Of a stretch of 64,000 nt of DNA, positions 47,513-56,758 are shown one piece after another. The translations under genes were made by a program, and so were the position numbers. The DNA comes from Lactobacillus sp. UBA5804 (lineage in GTDB: Bacteria; Bacillota; Bacilli; Lactobacillales; Lactobacillaceae). The stretch covers positions 46,253-110,252 of the forward strand of contig DIDI01000006.1 in assembly GCA_002418055.1 (NCBI GenBank). Direction: 5' to 3'. Numbering within the stretch: position 1 is the stretch's first letter; each line of letters opens with the position of its first letter. The notes under the pieces are model-generated. The model had not been told where the DNA came from and searched no databases. It saw only the letters and a program-made list of their open reading frames with translations.

Positions 47513-49444
47513 ATGAAACGGAATCGATTTATTACTGGCTATTCAGGATTAAGAGCTTTGGCTGTTGTAGCGGTCATTTTATACCATTTTTCTCCTAATT
47601 ATTATGTGGGTGGTTATCTTGGCGTACCGATTTTTTTCAGCTTAACTGGCTATCTAGTGACCGATCATATGATTCGTTCTTATCATGAACAGGGGCATTA
47701 TAATCTGTGGCGGTTTTATCGTAAGCGGCTAGTTCGTTTATACCCGCAAATTGTCACCGTCTTATGGCTATCGGCGAGTTATATTCTCCTGTTTCAACGC
47801 AATTTGCTAGCAAAGTTATGGCAAATTGTGCTGGCAAACTTGCTAAGTGTTTATAATTTTTGGCAAATTATTAATGGGCAAAGTTATTTTGAACGGTTTG
47901 CTAGTAATGAGTCACCATTTACTCACTTATGGACGATGTCGATTGATGGTCAGTTTTACCTCCTGTGGCCACTGATTTTATTATTGCTGTTCCGTTTTTT
48001 AAAACAAAAAAAGTATTTGTTTTGGACAATTTTGGGATTATCACTATTGTCCGCACTCGAAATGACGCTGCTATATAGCCCCCAAATTAATATTAACCGT
48101 TTATATTATGGGACTGATACACGTTTCTTTGCCTTAGGCTTGGGCAGTGCCCTAGCTGTTATCTGGCCGATTGAAAAGCTGCGCACTCATCTGGCCAAAA
48201 ACGATATGTATTTATTGGATGGTCTGGGGTTAGTTAGTATCCTTGGGATGTTGGGGTTATTTTTTGCACCACAAATGGATCCTCAAGGCGCATTTACTTA
48301 TCGTGGTGGGATGCTACTCTTTAGTCTGTTCACGACACTGCTGATTGCCGTGATAGCACATCCTGGTAGTCATTGGAACGCTTGGCTGACCAATCCGGTT
48401 TTTAATTGGATTGGTGCACGTAGCTACGCTATTTATCTATATCAATTTCCGGTGATGATCTTTTTTGAGTCTAAATTCACTCATCTCGGTGACCACGTAC
48501 ACTTATATCATGTGGTCGAGTTACTTCTTATCTTGTTGTTGAGTGAGTTATCGTATCGCGTGATTGAACAACCCTTTACCAAATTTAACTTCACCGCTTT
48601 TAAGCAGGCTGTCGTAGCTGCTGTGCAACGTACGGGTTCCTATTTAGGTAAAATTAAGTTATTAGCAGCGGGTTTATTAGTATTATTGGGAACTGTTGCA
48701 CTTTTACTATCACCGTTTATCCGCGCCGAGAATTTTAGCCACTCGCAACTTGCTGAAAGAATTGCTGCTAATCGTAAGTCAGTTGACTTATCGAATCGCC
48801 GGCTCATTGACCGTATGAAAACTGCTAGGGCTAAGGCGAATGCTCAGTCCCAGTCAGCTCACAAGGAACGTGCTCACCGTTCAAGACGTCATGCACGGCG
48901 CAATCCAATTAATCGAGATTACATGAAATATGGGTTGAATACGAAAGAGCTCAAGCTGGCGCGGCGAGTCAATGTGTTAGCGCTAGGTGATTCAGTTATG
49001 GCGAGCTCAAGTAATGATATTAAGCGTCTAATGCCGCATGCAATTATTGATGCAGCTGTTGCACGGCAGGCTAACTTGGCGCAGGGCCTGTTTAAGGACT
49101 ATCAGCGGCAGGGGTTATTAGCTGCTAATGTTGTGATTGGGCTGGGAACGAATGGCCCCTTCAATATGGCTGAAGTGGGTCAGTTAATGCAGCTGTTTGG
49201 CCCAAAACGCCAAGTTTTTTGGATTAATACTTATGTGCCTAGTCGTGAATGGCAGGGGCAAGTTAATCAACTCTTAGCACAAGCAGCCCGCAAATATCAT
49301 AATTTAACTATTATTGATTGGTATGCTTTAGCAAGGTCTCACCCCGATTGGCTATATGCAGATAATACCCATCCTAATCCGATTGGTGCCAAGCATTATA
49401 GTGCTTTTGTGGTGAAACAAATTGTTAGTCATGCTAACTATTAG
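47513..49444 (+). CDS. OatA-like membrane acyltransferase with C-terminal SGNH domain
   Basis: 643 residues: an acyltransferase-3 membrane domain with about ten helices (start RFITGYSGLRALAVVAVILYH), one further helix near residue 390, a basic linker rich in Arg/His/Ser, and an extracytoplasmic SGNH hydrolase domain. Block I is LALGDSVMASS near residue 491, and the Asp-His dyad is DNTHP near residue 618. OatA proteins O-acetylate MurNAc in peptidoglycan and give lysozyme resistance. Other family members modify teichoic acids or exopolysaccharide, so the exact target is open. It sits between obgE and rnz, an unusual place. Confidence 0.85.
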   Translation: MKRNRFITGYSGLRALAVVAVILYHFSPNYYVGGYLGVPIFFSLTGYLVTDHMIRSYHEQGHYNLWRFYRKRLVRLYPQIVTVLWLSASYILLFQRNLLAKLWQIVLANLLSVYNFWQIINGQSYFERFASNESPFTHLWTMSIDGQFYLLWPLILLLLFRFLKQKKYLFWTILGLSLLSALEMTLLYSPQININRLYYGTDTRFFALGLGSALAVIWPIEKLRTHLAKNDMYLLDGLGLVSILGMLGLFFAPQMDPQGAFTYRGGMLLFSLFTTLLIAVIAHPGSHWNAWLTNPVFNWIGARSYAIYLYQFPVMIFFESKFTHLGDHVHLYHVVELLLILLLSELSYRVIEQPFTKFNFTAFKQAVVAAVQRTGSYLGKIKLLAAGLLVLLGTVALLLSPFIRAENFSHSQLAERIAANRKSVDLSNRRLIDRMKTARAKANAQSQSAHKERAHRSRRHARRNPINRDYMKYGLNTKELKLARRVNVLALGDSVMASSSNDIKRLMPHAIIDAAVARQANLAQGLFKDYQRQGLLAANVVIGLGTNGPFNMAEVGQLMQLFGPKRQVFWINTYVPSREWQGQVNQLLAQAARKYHNLTIIDWYALARSHPDWLYADNTHPNPIGAKHYSAFVVKQIVSHANY

Positions 49445-49456
49445 AATAGGATTTTC

Positions 49457-50386
49457 ATGGAATTACAGTTTCTTGGGACCGGTGCTGGTCAGCCTTCAAA
49501 ACAGCGCAATGTGTCATCAGTTGCGTTAAAAATGCTTGATGAACTTAATGAGATTTGGCTGTTTGATTGTGGTGAAGCCACACAGCACCAAATTTTACGT
49601 ACTAATATTCGATTACGAAAAGTGACGAAGATTTTTATTTCACATAATCATGGTGATCACATTTTTGGATTACCTGGATTGCTTTCTACGCGATCTTTTC
49701 AAGGCGATGTGGGGCCCTTAACGATTTATGGACCAGCAGGGATTGAACAGTTTGTTCAAACCGCCTTGCGTGTTTCTAGAACAAGGGTCTCTTATCCGAT
49801 CAAGTATGTGGTCTTGAATGAAGCGGGGTTAGTCCTACAAGAACATGGTTTTAAAGTGTATGTGGCACCATTAGTTCATCGTATCCCGAGTTTTGGCTAC
49901 CGAATTGAAGAGGCTGATCGACCAGGCGAGTTATTGATGGCTAAATTGCAAGCGTATCATGTTCCCAATGGGCCTTTGCTCGGAAAATTAAAGCAGGGTC
50001 AGACCGTGGCACTAGCTGATGGAACCGTACTTGATGGCAAGCAGTTCATTGGTACTGCTAAGCCAGGACGGGTCGTCACGATTATCTACGATACGCGGCA
50101 GACGCCGGTTATTGCTGAACTTGCTAAGAACGCCGATATTTTAGTCCATGAGTCAACGTTTAGTGGGGATGAGACTCGGATGGCACATTCTTATTATCAT
50201 TCAACTTGTGTTGAAGCTGCTCGCGTAGCGCGCGATAATGGGGTTAAAGCATTATGCTTAAATCATATTTCCGCCCGTTACTTAGGTGCCAAGGCAAAAG
50301 AGCTTGAACGTCAAGCATGTGCGGTTTTCCCTCATACGAGGTTGGTAAATGATTTTGATCAAGTAGAAATTCCGATGAAAGGCTAA
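49457..50386 (+). CDS. rnz: Ribonuclease Z
   Basis: Metallo-beta-lactamase endonuclease that trims the 3' trailer of tRNA precursors lacking encoded CCA. Motifs are [33 protein letters not shown] (HxHxDH intact), the exosite arm with glycine/proline-rich sequence, and the C-terminal histidines in [13 protein letters not shown] and NHISARY. The 309-residue length matches the short form. The downstream SDR gene begins 4 bases later. Confidence 0.96.
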   Translation: MELQFLGTGAGQPSKQRNVSSVALKMLDELNEIWLFDCGEATQHQILRTNIRLRKVTKIFISHNHGDHIFGLPGLLSTRSFQGDVGPLTIYGPAGIEQFVQTALRVSRTRVSYPIKYVVLNEAGLVLQEHGFKVYVAPLVHRIPSFGYRIEEADRPGELLMAKLQAYHVPNGPLLGKLKQGQTVALADGTVLDGKQFIGTAKPGRVVTIIYDTRQTPVIAELAKNADILVHESTFSGDETRMAHSYYHSTCVEAARVARDNGVKALCLNHISARYLGAKAKELERQACAVFPHTRLVNDFDQVEIPMKG

Positions 50387-50390
50387 TATA

Positions 50391-51185
50391 ATGAATAATT
50401 CATTGAGAAACAAAGTAGTGGTAATAACTGGCGCATCGAGTGGGATTGGTCGCGCTATTGCGCTTGAGAGCGCTAGCCGCGGTGCAACGGTTGTGCTATT
50501 GGCGCGCCGAGAAGCACGGCTACTGGAGATTGCGAATGAAACGAAAGAGTTATCCGGCACTCAGGCGATGGTGCTACCGACAGATATGGGGAAGAGTGAA
50601 CAGATTGAAGCCAGTTTCAAGAAGCTGGTGGGCCAAGTTGATCAGGTCGACTATTTAGTTAATTGTGCCGGGTTTGGTAAGTTTACACCATTTATGGAAA
50701 GTGATATGACGCAAGCAACTACCATGTTTCAAGTGAATGTCTTAGGGCTTATGTACTTTACACGGCTTGTAGGGCGTTTGATGATTTCACAGAAATTTGG
50801 CCAAATTGTTAACTTTGGGTCGATTGCAGGCTTGATACCTACCACTAAGTCTGCCGCTTACAGTGCGTCTAAGGCAGCGGTCATCCAATTTTCCAACGTT
50901 TTACGGCTAGAGTTAAAACCATTTGGCATCAAGGTGATGACCGTTAACCCAGGACCGGTATATACTAACTTTTTTAATATTGCTGATCAAACGGGACAAT
51001 ATGCCAAAAATGTAGCGGCTTTTATGCTTGATCCGGATGATGTCGCTTGGCAAGTGGTACATTACTTTGGCACGGATAAACGCGAATTAAATTTACCATT
51101 AAGTTTAGCTGTTTTAAGTAAGCTTTATCATTTGTTCCCTACATTGGGCGATTATTTGGCACTTCGCTATGGTTCAAGAAAATAA
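50391..51185 (+). CDS. Short-chain dehydrogenase/reductase (SDR)
   Basis: 264-residue classical SDR with the NAD(P) motif TGASSGIGRA, NCAGFG, the catalytic serine in NFGSIAGL and the YSASK tyrosine-lysine pair near residue 157, followed by VNPGPVYTNF. The arginines after the glycine-rich loop (LARREARL) suggest NADPH preference. It resembles B. subtilis YqjQ, which is also next to rnz. The substrate is unknown. Confidence 0.9.
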   Translation: MNNSLRNKVVVITGASSGIGRAIALESASRGATVVLLARREARLLEIANETKELSGTQAMVLPTDMGKSEQIEASFKKLVGQVDQVDYLVNCAGFGKFTPFMESDMTQATTMFQVNVLGLMYFTRLVGRLMISQKFGQIVNFGSIAGLIPTTKSAAYSASKAAVIQFSNVLRLELKPFGIKVMTVNPGPVYTNFFNIADQTGQYAKNVAAFMLDPDDVAWQVVHYFGTDKRELNLPLSLAVLSKLYHLFPTLGDYLALRYGSRK

Positions 51186-51192
51186 TCTTCCC

Positions 51193-51221
51193 TTGATTTA
51201 TAGCAGCTAAAATAGTATTAT
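51193..51221 (+). promoter_or_regulatory. rpmF promoter
   Basis: TTGATT, 17-bp spacer, TATTAT. It gives a leader of about 70 nt to rpmF. Confidence 0.65.
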
Positions 51222-51298
51222 TGTTTCATGTGAGTGATACAAGTCGGGTTGATAATGGTGATTTGGCACTTAAAACTACAATAAAGGAGATCAAGTAA

Positions 51299-51496
51299 AT
51301 GGCAGTTCCTGCAAGACATACTTCTAAACAAAAGAAACGTTCACGTCGTGCTCATATTAAATTAGCGGTTCCAGCAATGCATTATGATGCAACTACTGGT
51401 GAATATCGCTTGAGTCACCGCGTTTCACCTAAAGGCTATTACAAGGGTCGTCAAGTTGTTAATAACACTAGCGACAACAGTAGCGAAGATAAGTAA
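51299..51496 (+). CDS. rpmF: 50S ribosomal protein L32, cysteine-free form
   Basis: 65 residues with the L32 N-terminus [19 protein letters not shown]. The usual zinc-ribbon pairs (CxxC near residue 30 and C..C near 45) are absent, with no cysteine in the protein, so this is the C-minus, zinc-independent form. The C-terminus has a Ser/Asn-rich tail. The usual upstream partner DUF177 (yceD) is missing, replaced by the SDR gene. A perfect AAAGGAG site precedes the ATG. Confidence 0.95.
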   Translation: MAVPARHTSKQKKRSRRAHIKLAVPAMHYDATTGEYRLSHRVSPKGYYKGRQVVNNTSDNSSEDK

Positions 51497-51528
51497 AAAA
51501 GACGCCTCGTTGAAGGGGGTCTTTTTTT
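51495..51528 (+). terminator. Intrinsic terminator after rpmF
   Basis: AAAAAAGAC-GCCT pairs with AGGGGGTCTTTTTT (one mismatch), loop CGTTGA, T run. Confidence 0.83.
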
Positions 51529-51561
51529 ATCCTTAATTTTATAGAATACGGAGTTGAGTCG

Positions 51562-53118
51562 ATGCGACTGGTTTTTTTACACTCAAGTGATACTCACGGC
51601 TTCTTATTGCCGACGGATTATCAACAAAATGGTCAATATGAGGCGCCCTTTGGACTCGCAAGACTGAGTCAAGCAGTTAAGTATGAGAAGGCTAAGTATG
51701 GTGCTAATCATGTGGTGGTAACAGATGCCGGTGATTGCCTGCAAGGCTCTCCATTAGCTTCTTATGCCCATTTGTTACCGATAGCTGAAGGGTTAGCGCC
51801 ATTTACGGCCGCTTATAATGCAGTGGGGTATGATGCACGTTGCTTAGGTAATCACGATTTTAATTTCGGCTTGGATTATTTAAGCTGGTATGTGACTCAT
51901 AATCGCGCAGCGATTATCAATGATAATGTGCTAGATGCTAACACTGAGACACCACGCTTTGGTCAAACCTATCGGATTATTGAAAAAGCAGGGGTCAAAA
52001 TTGGCTTATTAGGGGTTGTAACTCCCTATATTCCACATTGGGAACAAGCTGATCATATCGCTGGGCTGAAGTTTGTTTCGGCTGCTAAGCAGGTGCGCCA
52101 TTATGCTAAAATCTTAAAGCCACAGGTTGATATTTTAGCTGTCATGTATCATGGCGGATTCGAGAATGACCCCATTACGGGTGAGGCGACTGAACCAGAC
52201 CGGGGTGAAAATGAAGGCTACCGTATTTTAACGGAAATTCCTGAAGTGGATGTTTTCTTGACAGGTCATCAGCACCGGCGGATGAATCTGGTTGCACGCC
52301 AGACAGCGATTGTACAGCCGGGCTATCGGGGCGAGGCGTTAGCGGAAGTGTTAGTAGATTTCGATCCGCAGACTAAAAAAATTACTCAGCTTAAGACACA
52401 ATTAGTCGATACTGCTACGTTTGCGCCAGATCCTGCGGTAGTAGCGCCACTGAAAAAATTGAATGCTGGTACGCAGGCTTGGCTTGATCAGACCGTGGCC
52501 ACTTTGAGTGCACCTGCACCAATTGAACATCCGCTAAAGGATCGGATCACTGGAGCCCCGTTTATTAATCTCCTACAGCAAATGCAGTTGTGGTTTACCA
52601 AGGCAGACATCTCTGCCACGGCGATTATGAGCGAAACGGCAAAAGGGTTTGGTAAAACAGTGACGATGCGCGATATTATTTTAAATTATCCGTATGCCAA
52701 TCAACTTGTGCGAGTGCGTCTTACTGGTAAGCAAATCCGCCATATTATGGAATTTAGTGCTGGCTTTTTAGAAAACGGTGCGGATGGCCAGATTAAGTTC
52801 CTAGATCGTTATTTGCTACCAAAGCCACAGCTCTATCATTTTGATGTTTTCTATCCGGTGCATTATGAAGTAGACTTATCGCGGCCTGTTGGGCACCGTA
52901 TCTGCCAGTTGAGTTTGCATGGTCAGCCACTGGATGACCAGCGGGTCTATCATTTAGCCGTAAACAATTATCGTGCTAATGGTGGTGGTTTTTATCCTGA
53001 ATATCGTCCAGATGAGATTGAGCTGGTTCTAGACAAAGATTATGTGCAGATGTTTGCGGAGTATTTGACGCAAGGTAATGAAGCTGTGGATGTGAACCCC
53101 AATTACCGCTTTTTCTAA
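51562..53118 (+). CDS. Metallophosphatase/5'-nucleotidase (UshA/YunD-like)
   Basis: 518 residues: an N-terminal calcineurin-like phosphoesterase domain with SSDTHGFLLP, DAGDCLQGS, GNHDFNFG and TGHQHRR metal motifs, and a C-terminal 5'-nucleotidase domain (TVTMRDIILNYPYANQLV, YHLAVNNYRANGGG). No signal peptide is present, so it is cytoplasmic, unlike secreted UshA. Likely substrates are nucleotides or UDP-sugars. The ATG at 51562 follows ACGGAG. Confidence 0.9.
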   Translation: MRLVFLHSSDTHGFLLPTDYQQNGQYEAPFGLARLSQAVKYEKAKYGANHVVVTDAGDCLQGSPLASYAHLLPIAEGLAPFTAAYNAVGYDARCLGNHDFNFGLDYLSWYVTHNRAAIINDNVLDANTETPRFGQTYRIIEKAGVKIGLLGVVTPYIPHWEQADHIAGLKFVSAAKQVRHYAKILKPQVDILAVMYHGGFENDPITGEATEPDRGENEGYRILTEIPEVDVFLTGHQHRRMNLVARQTAIVQPGYRGEALAEVLVDFDPQTKKITQLKTQLVDTATFAPDPAVVAPLKKLNAGTQAWLDQTVATLSAPAPIEHPLKDRITGAPFINLLQQMQLWFTKADISATAIMSETAKGFGKTVTMRDIILNYPYANQLVRVRLTGKQIRHIMEFSAGFLENGADGQIKFLDRYLLPKPQLYHFDVFYPVHYEVDLSRPVGHRICQLSLHGQPLDDQRVYHLAVNNYRANGGGFYPEYRPDEIELVLDKDYVQMFAEYLTQGNEAVDVNPNYRFF

Positions 53119-53123
53119 GCATT

Positions 53124-53162
53124 AAAAAGAGCCATTAGGAGAGACTTCCTAATGACTCTTTT
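53124..53162. terminator. Bidirectional terminator between the 5'-nucleotidase and DUF2929 genes
   Basis: AAAAAGAGCCATTAGGA / TCCTAATGACTCTTTT stem with one mismatch and a 6-base loop, between convergent genes. Confidence 0.85.
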
Positions 53163-53187
53163 ACTTATCTCAGACGTAGCTTGCAAA

Positions 53188-53394
53188 TTATTTCAAGCGA
53201 CTAAATGAACTGTCATCGTGATGTGAATGGGCAGTAATAGTCGGAATGATAAGGCTGAAGATGATGCCAAAGACAACACCGAAAATTAAGAGTGTTTTAA
53301 AATCGACACTGGTTTGGGTGAGTGGACCACCAATAAAGCCGATGATAAACATATAAACGATACTCCAGAAAATTGTGACGATAAAACGACCCAT
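53188..53394 (-). CDS. DUF2929 family membrane protein (YjzD-like)
   Basis: 68 residues with two hydrophobic helices (FIVTIFWSIVYMFIIGFIGG and TLLIFGVVFGIIFSLIIPTI) and a short His/Asp/Ser tail. This matches the DUF2929 family, which in bacilli and lactobacilli is encoded next to dnaE. The function is unknown. AAGAAGGAATT precedes the ATG on the - strand. Confidence 0.85.
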   Translation of the reverse strand: MGRFIVTIFWSIVYMFIIGFIGGPLTQTSVDFKTLLIFGVVFGIIFSLIIPTITAHSHHDDSSFSRLK

Positions 53395-53441
53395 AGCAAT
53401 TCCTTCTTTCGCTTAGCAGTTTATCATAAAAGGGTAGAGAT

Positions 53442-53471
53442 TTCCAACGTTCCACTAGGATTTGATATACT
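53442..53471 (+). promoter_or_regulatory. dnaE promoter
   Basis: TTCCAA, 18-bp spacer, TATACT with a preceding TGA (extended -10). It lies 24 bases upstream of the dnaE start codon. Confidence 0.6.
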
Positions 53472-53494
53472 AATCAGTAGAAAGAGGCGTAGCT

Positions 53495-56400
53495 ATGAAA
53501 ATTGCAGCACTTCAGAATATGAGTACTTTTACATTGTTGGAAAGTCCGCTAAGAATTGCCAGCTTAATTGATGGTGCCCTGACTGCAGGATATGGGGCAG
53601 TGGGGTTAGCAGATGTGAATGTGACATACGGTCTAGTTAACTTTTATGAAACGGCCAAAGAAGTCGGGATTAAGCCTCTTTTAGGGATGACACTGCGGAT
53701 TAATGGGCTAGTTGATACGACAAATAAATATGATCTCTTGTTGCTCGCTAAAACAGATGAAGGCTACCGTAATTTATTAAGGCTTTCAAGCAAAGTTAAT
53801 CTCCTAACTGCTAATGGTGAAAATCAACAAGTTTTACAATTACCAGCGCTGAAACAGTATTTAACCGATCTGATTGTCATTACGCCTGCCAATATAAACA
53901 GTGAATTGCGGACGCTAATTGAAACTAGTGCTAATTTAGGTGGTCAGTTGTTACGTACTTTAAAGCAGTTGGTACCAGTTGGTGACCTCTATTTAGGCGT
54001 TTATGCAAGCAAGGCACAACTGAATTATATCAATTATGTGCAGGCTGCTAGTAAGCAGCTCGGGCTACCGCTAGTTGCAGTGGAAGATACGAAGTATCTT
54101 AAGCCGCAAGATCAATTTCTACGCAAGTCTCTCCAAGCCATTAAAGCCGGGCAACAATTGGTCGATCCGGAGCAGTTAGCGCATGTTCCTGGGTCGCATT
54201 TTTTGCGTTCTGCTGAAGCGGTTAGCGGCGTGTATGAAAATATGGGGCTAAGTGGTGCAGTTGCCAATACAAATAAAATTGCGACGAGTTGTGATGCCCA
54301 TGTTGTGTTCCAAAGTCCCGTACTTCCTAAGTATCAACAAAATGTAGCAGTCAATTCTCAGGCTTATTTACAAGAACTGGCAGAAACAGGGCTGAAAGCA
54401 CGCCTTACTTCAAAAGTACCCCATAATTATCGTCAGCAACTTCAATATGAGTTAAAAGTCATTCATCAAATGGGCTTCGATGATTATTTCTTGATTGTTT
54501 GGGATGTGGTCAATTACTGTCATCGTGTTGGGATTACCACCGGTCCTGGGCGTGGCTCGGCTTGTGGCTCGCTAGTGTCATATGCGTTAAAAATCACAGA
54601 AGTAGATCCCTTGGCGTACCATCTATTATTTGAACGTTTTTTGAATCCTGCTCGTCACGAAATGCCTGATATTGATTTAGATATTCCTGATAACCGCAGA
54701 GACGAAGTGATCCGCTATATGTTTGAAAAGTATGGGATGGATCACGCGGCTCAAATTTTAACCTTTGGAACGCTCGCGGCTAAACAAGCGTTACGTGACG
54801 TGGGACGTATTTTTGGACTTGGGGCTGTCCAGCTTAATCAATGGGCGCAGAGTGTTCCCTTTACTAAAACCAAAATTACCTTAGCTGAGGCCTTTAAGAA
54901 TTCACGTGCCATGCAGCTACTGGTAGCGGCATCAGGTGAGAATAAATTGCTATTTGAAACAGCTTCACGCCTTGAAGGCATCCCGCGCCATACTTCAATT
55001 CATGCTGCTGGGCTCGTGATTAGTGATCAATCGATTGCCAGCATTAGTGGAATGCAAGCAGGAACGCTAGGTATCCCTGTGACCCAGCAGACTAAGCGCT
55101 ATGTTGAATCTTTAGGGCTGCTTAAAATTGACTTTTTGGGGTTGCGCAATTTGACCCTTTTGGGTGACACCTTAGCTTTAATTGCTAAGACGGGTACTAA
55201 GCTTAATCCAAATGATATTCCGCTAGATGATGCGGCCACAATGCAACTCTTTCAAGCTGGTGAGACTGATGCGATTTTTCAATTTGAGTCAGCCGGAATT
55301 AGACAAGTATTGAAAAATTTACATCCTGATAATTTTGAAGATTTGGTGGCGGTCAATGCGTTATATCGGCCAGGCCCGATGCAGCATATTACGTCCTTTA
55401 TTGCCCGTAAAAGGGGACAAGAAACAGTCAGCTATCCGGACAAAAGTTTAGCGCAGATTTTGAAACCAACTTATGGTATCTTGGTTTACCAAGAACAGGT
55501 GATGCAAACGGCGCAAATTTTGGCAGGATTTAGCTTGGGCGAGGCGGATATTTTAAGACGAGCCATGTCGAAAAAGAAACAGTCAGTGTTACTCCAATAT
55601 CGAGATAAATTTATTGCTGGGGTGCTACACCAAGGACATTCTAAGGCAGTTGGCGAGCGTGTTTATAATTATATTGAGCAGTTTGCTAACTATGGCTTTA
55701 ACCGGTCTCATGCTGTTGCCTACACTAAAATTGCATTTTGGCTCGCCTACTTAAAGGTTCATTATCCGGCAGCATTTTATACGGGACTGCTTAATAGTAC
55801 GGTGGGAAATCGGGCTAAAGTCCAAAACTATGTCGTGCAAGCCCAACAAGCTCAGATTAAAGTATTACCACCGGATATTAATCAATCAAAGCTTGAGTTC
55901 AGTTTAGTTGGTGGTCAAATTTTGACTGGGCTACGTGCTATCAAGGGCGTCCGGATTGATTTTTTGAAAAAAATTGTGAAATTAGAACATCCGGTGAAGA
56001 CGTTAAGTGATTTTTTACGTCAGCTTGAAGTGAAATATCTTCAGTCAGAAGCAGTTAAATCGCTCATTAAGGCCGGATGTTTTGATCGGTTGGGAGCCAA
56101 TCGCAATGAGCTACTCCTCAATTGTGATGAGATTATCGAAAACGTGAAGCTAACTGGACAAAATTTAGCTTTGGCAGAAACGTTGGGTGAGGCGCCGATG
56201 CAGTCAGCAGAGGCACCCACGCATGCGCAGCAAGCAGAGATGGAAATGGCGACATTGGGCTTTTCAACGACCCAAACGCCTTTAGCTGTAGTTGAGAAGT
56301 ATGCGCGTAAGTTCGCGGCACAAGCCTTTTCAGCCATTAATATCGGTGAGAGTGGGATTACCGTTGGCAAACTTGTCAGTTTGAAGCTAATCAAGACTAA

Positions 56401-56614
56401 AAAGGGGACGACCATGGCATTTTCCAGTTTTATGGATTCGGTTGGACAACATGAAGTCGTTATTTTCCCAGGGATGTACACCAAGGTTCAGCCTTTACTT
56501 AAAGTGGGCGATATCTATGTGCTAAAAGTTAAGGCACAGTCAGATCGTTTCGATGCTAGTAAGCGCCAATTTTTACTAAGTAATCTGCGAGCAGTCAAGT
56601 TACAGCAATACTAA
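53495..56614 (+). CDS. dnaE: DNA polymerase III alpha subunit, DnaE type
   Basis: Replicative/primer-extending C-family polymerase. The catalytic aspartates are in PDIDLDIPD (residues 391-399), with GPGRGSACGSL, YGILVYQEQ, ANYGFNRSHAVAY and a C-terminal OB fold from about residue 950 (ITVGKLVSLKLIKTKKG). The N-terminal PHP domain is degenerate: the usual HxHxxxS reads LQNMSTFTLLES, so metal-dependent activity is not expected. At 1039 residues it is about 75 shorter than B. subtilis DnaE, because it stops right after the OB fold. AGAGG precedes the ATG. Confidence 0.96.
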   Translation: MKIAALQNMSTFTLLESPLRIASLIDGALTAGYGAVGLADVNVTYGLVNFYETAKEVGIKPLLGMTLRINGLVDTTNKYDLLLLAKTDEGYRNLLRLSSKVNLLTANGENQQVLQLPALKQYLTDLIVITPANINSELRTLIETSANLGGQLLRTLKQLVPVGDLYLGVYASKAQLNYINYVQAASKQLGLPLVAVEDTKYLKPQDQFLRKSLQAIKAGQQLVDPEQLAHVPGSHFLRSAEAVSGVYENMGLSGAVANTNKIATSCDAHVVFQSPVLPKYQQNVAVNSQAYLQELAETGLKARLTSKVPHNYRQQLQYELKVIHQMGFDDYFLIVWDVVNYCHRVGITTGPGRGSACGSLVSYALKITEVDPLAYHLLFERFLNPARHEMPDIDLDIPDNRRDEVIRYMFEKYGMDHAAQILTFGTLAAKQALRDVGRIFGLGAVQLNQWAQSVPFTKTKITLAEAFKNSRAMQLLVAASGENKLLFETASRLEGIPRHTSIHAAGLVISDQSIASISGMQAGTLGIPVTQQTKRYVESLGLLKIDFLGLRNLTLLGDTLALIAKTGTKLNPNDIPLDDAATMQLFQAGETDAIFQFESAGIRQVLKNLHPDNFEDLVAVNALYRPGPMQHITSFIARKRGQETVSYPDKSLAQILKPTYGILVYQEQVMQTAQILAGFSLGEADILRRAMSKKKQSVLLQYRDKFIAGVLHQGHSKAVGERVYNYIEQFANYGFNRSHAVAYTKIAFWLAYLKVHYPAAFYTGLLNSTVGNRAKVQNYVVQAQQAQIKVLPPDINQSKLEFSLVGGQILTGLRAIKGVRIDFLKKIVKLEHPVKTLSDFLRQLEVKYLQSEAVKSLIKAGCFDRLGANRNELLLNCDEIIENVKLTGQNLALAETLGEAPMQSAEAPTHAQQAEMEMATLGFSTTQTPLAVVEKYARKFAAQAFSAINIGESGITVGKLVSLKLIKTKKGTTMAFSSFMDSVGQHEVVIFPGMYTKVQPLLKVGDIYVLKVKAQSDRFDASKRQFLLSNLRAVKLQQY

Positions 56615-56635
56615 CAGAGTAAAACAGTTTTAGTA

Positions 56636-56651
56636 ATGTAAGCGAAAACAA
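56636..56651 (+). promoter_or_regulatory. cre site (CcpA binding) upstream of pfkA-pyk
   Basis: ATGTAAGCGAAAACAA fits the catabolite-responsive element consensus WTGNAARCGNWWWCAW at all 16 positions. It is about 85 bp upstream of the pfkA -10 box. In lactococci and lactobacilli CcpA activates glycolytic operons from upstream sites, so activation is the likely outcome. This is inference from position. Confidence 0.8.
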
Positions 56652-56714
56652 AAGCGAACCATGAAAAATTACAATTTTTATGAGCATTTCTAAGCTAAAA
56701 ATGGTAAGATTTAT

Positions 56715-56741
56715 TTGATGTGAGGCATTACACAATATAAT
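56715..56741 (+). promoter_or_regulatory. pfkA promoter
   Basis: TATAAT at 56736-56741, with TTGATG at 56715-56720 (15-bp spacer) as the best -35 candidate. The -10 is 17 bases before the pfkA ATG, so the leader is very short. Confidence 0.6.
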
Positions 56742-56758
56742 CATGATGAGGTGAATTC

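Noticed and set aside
56041..56484. Open frame of about 147 codons on the - strand inside dnaE
   Set aside because: Opposite the dnaE C-terminal coding region, no ribosome site and no recognisable family.
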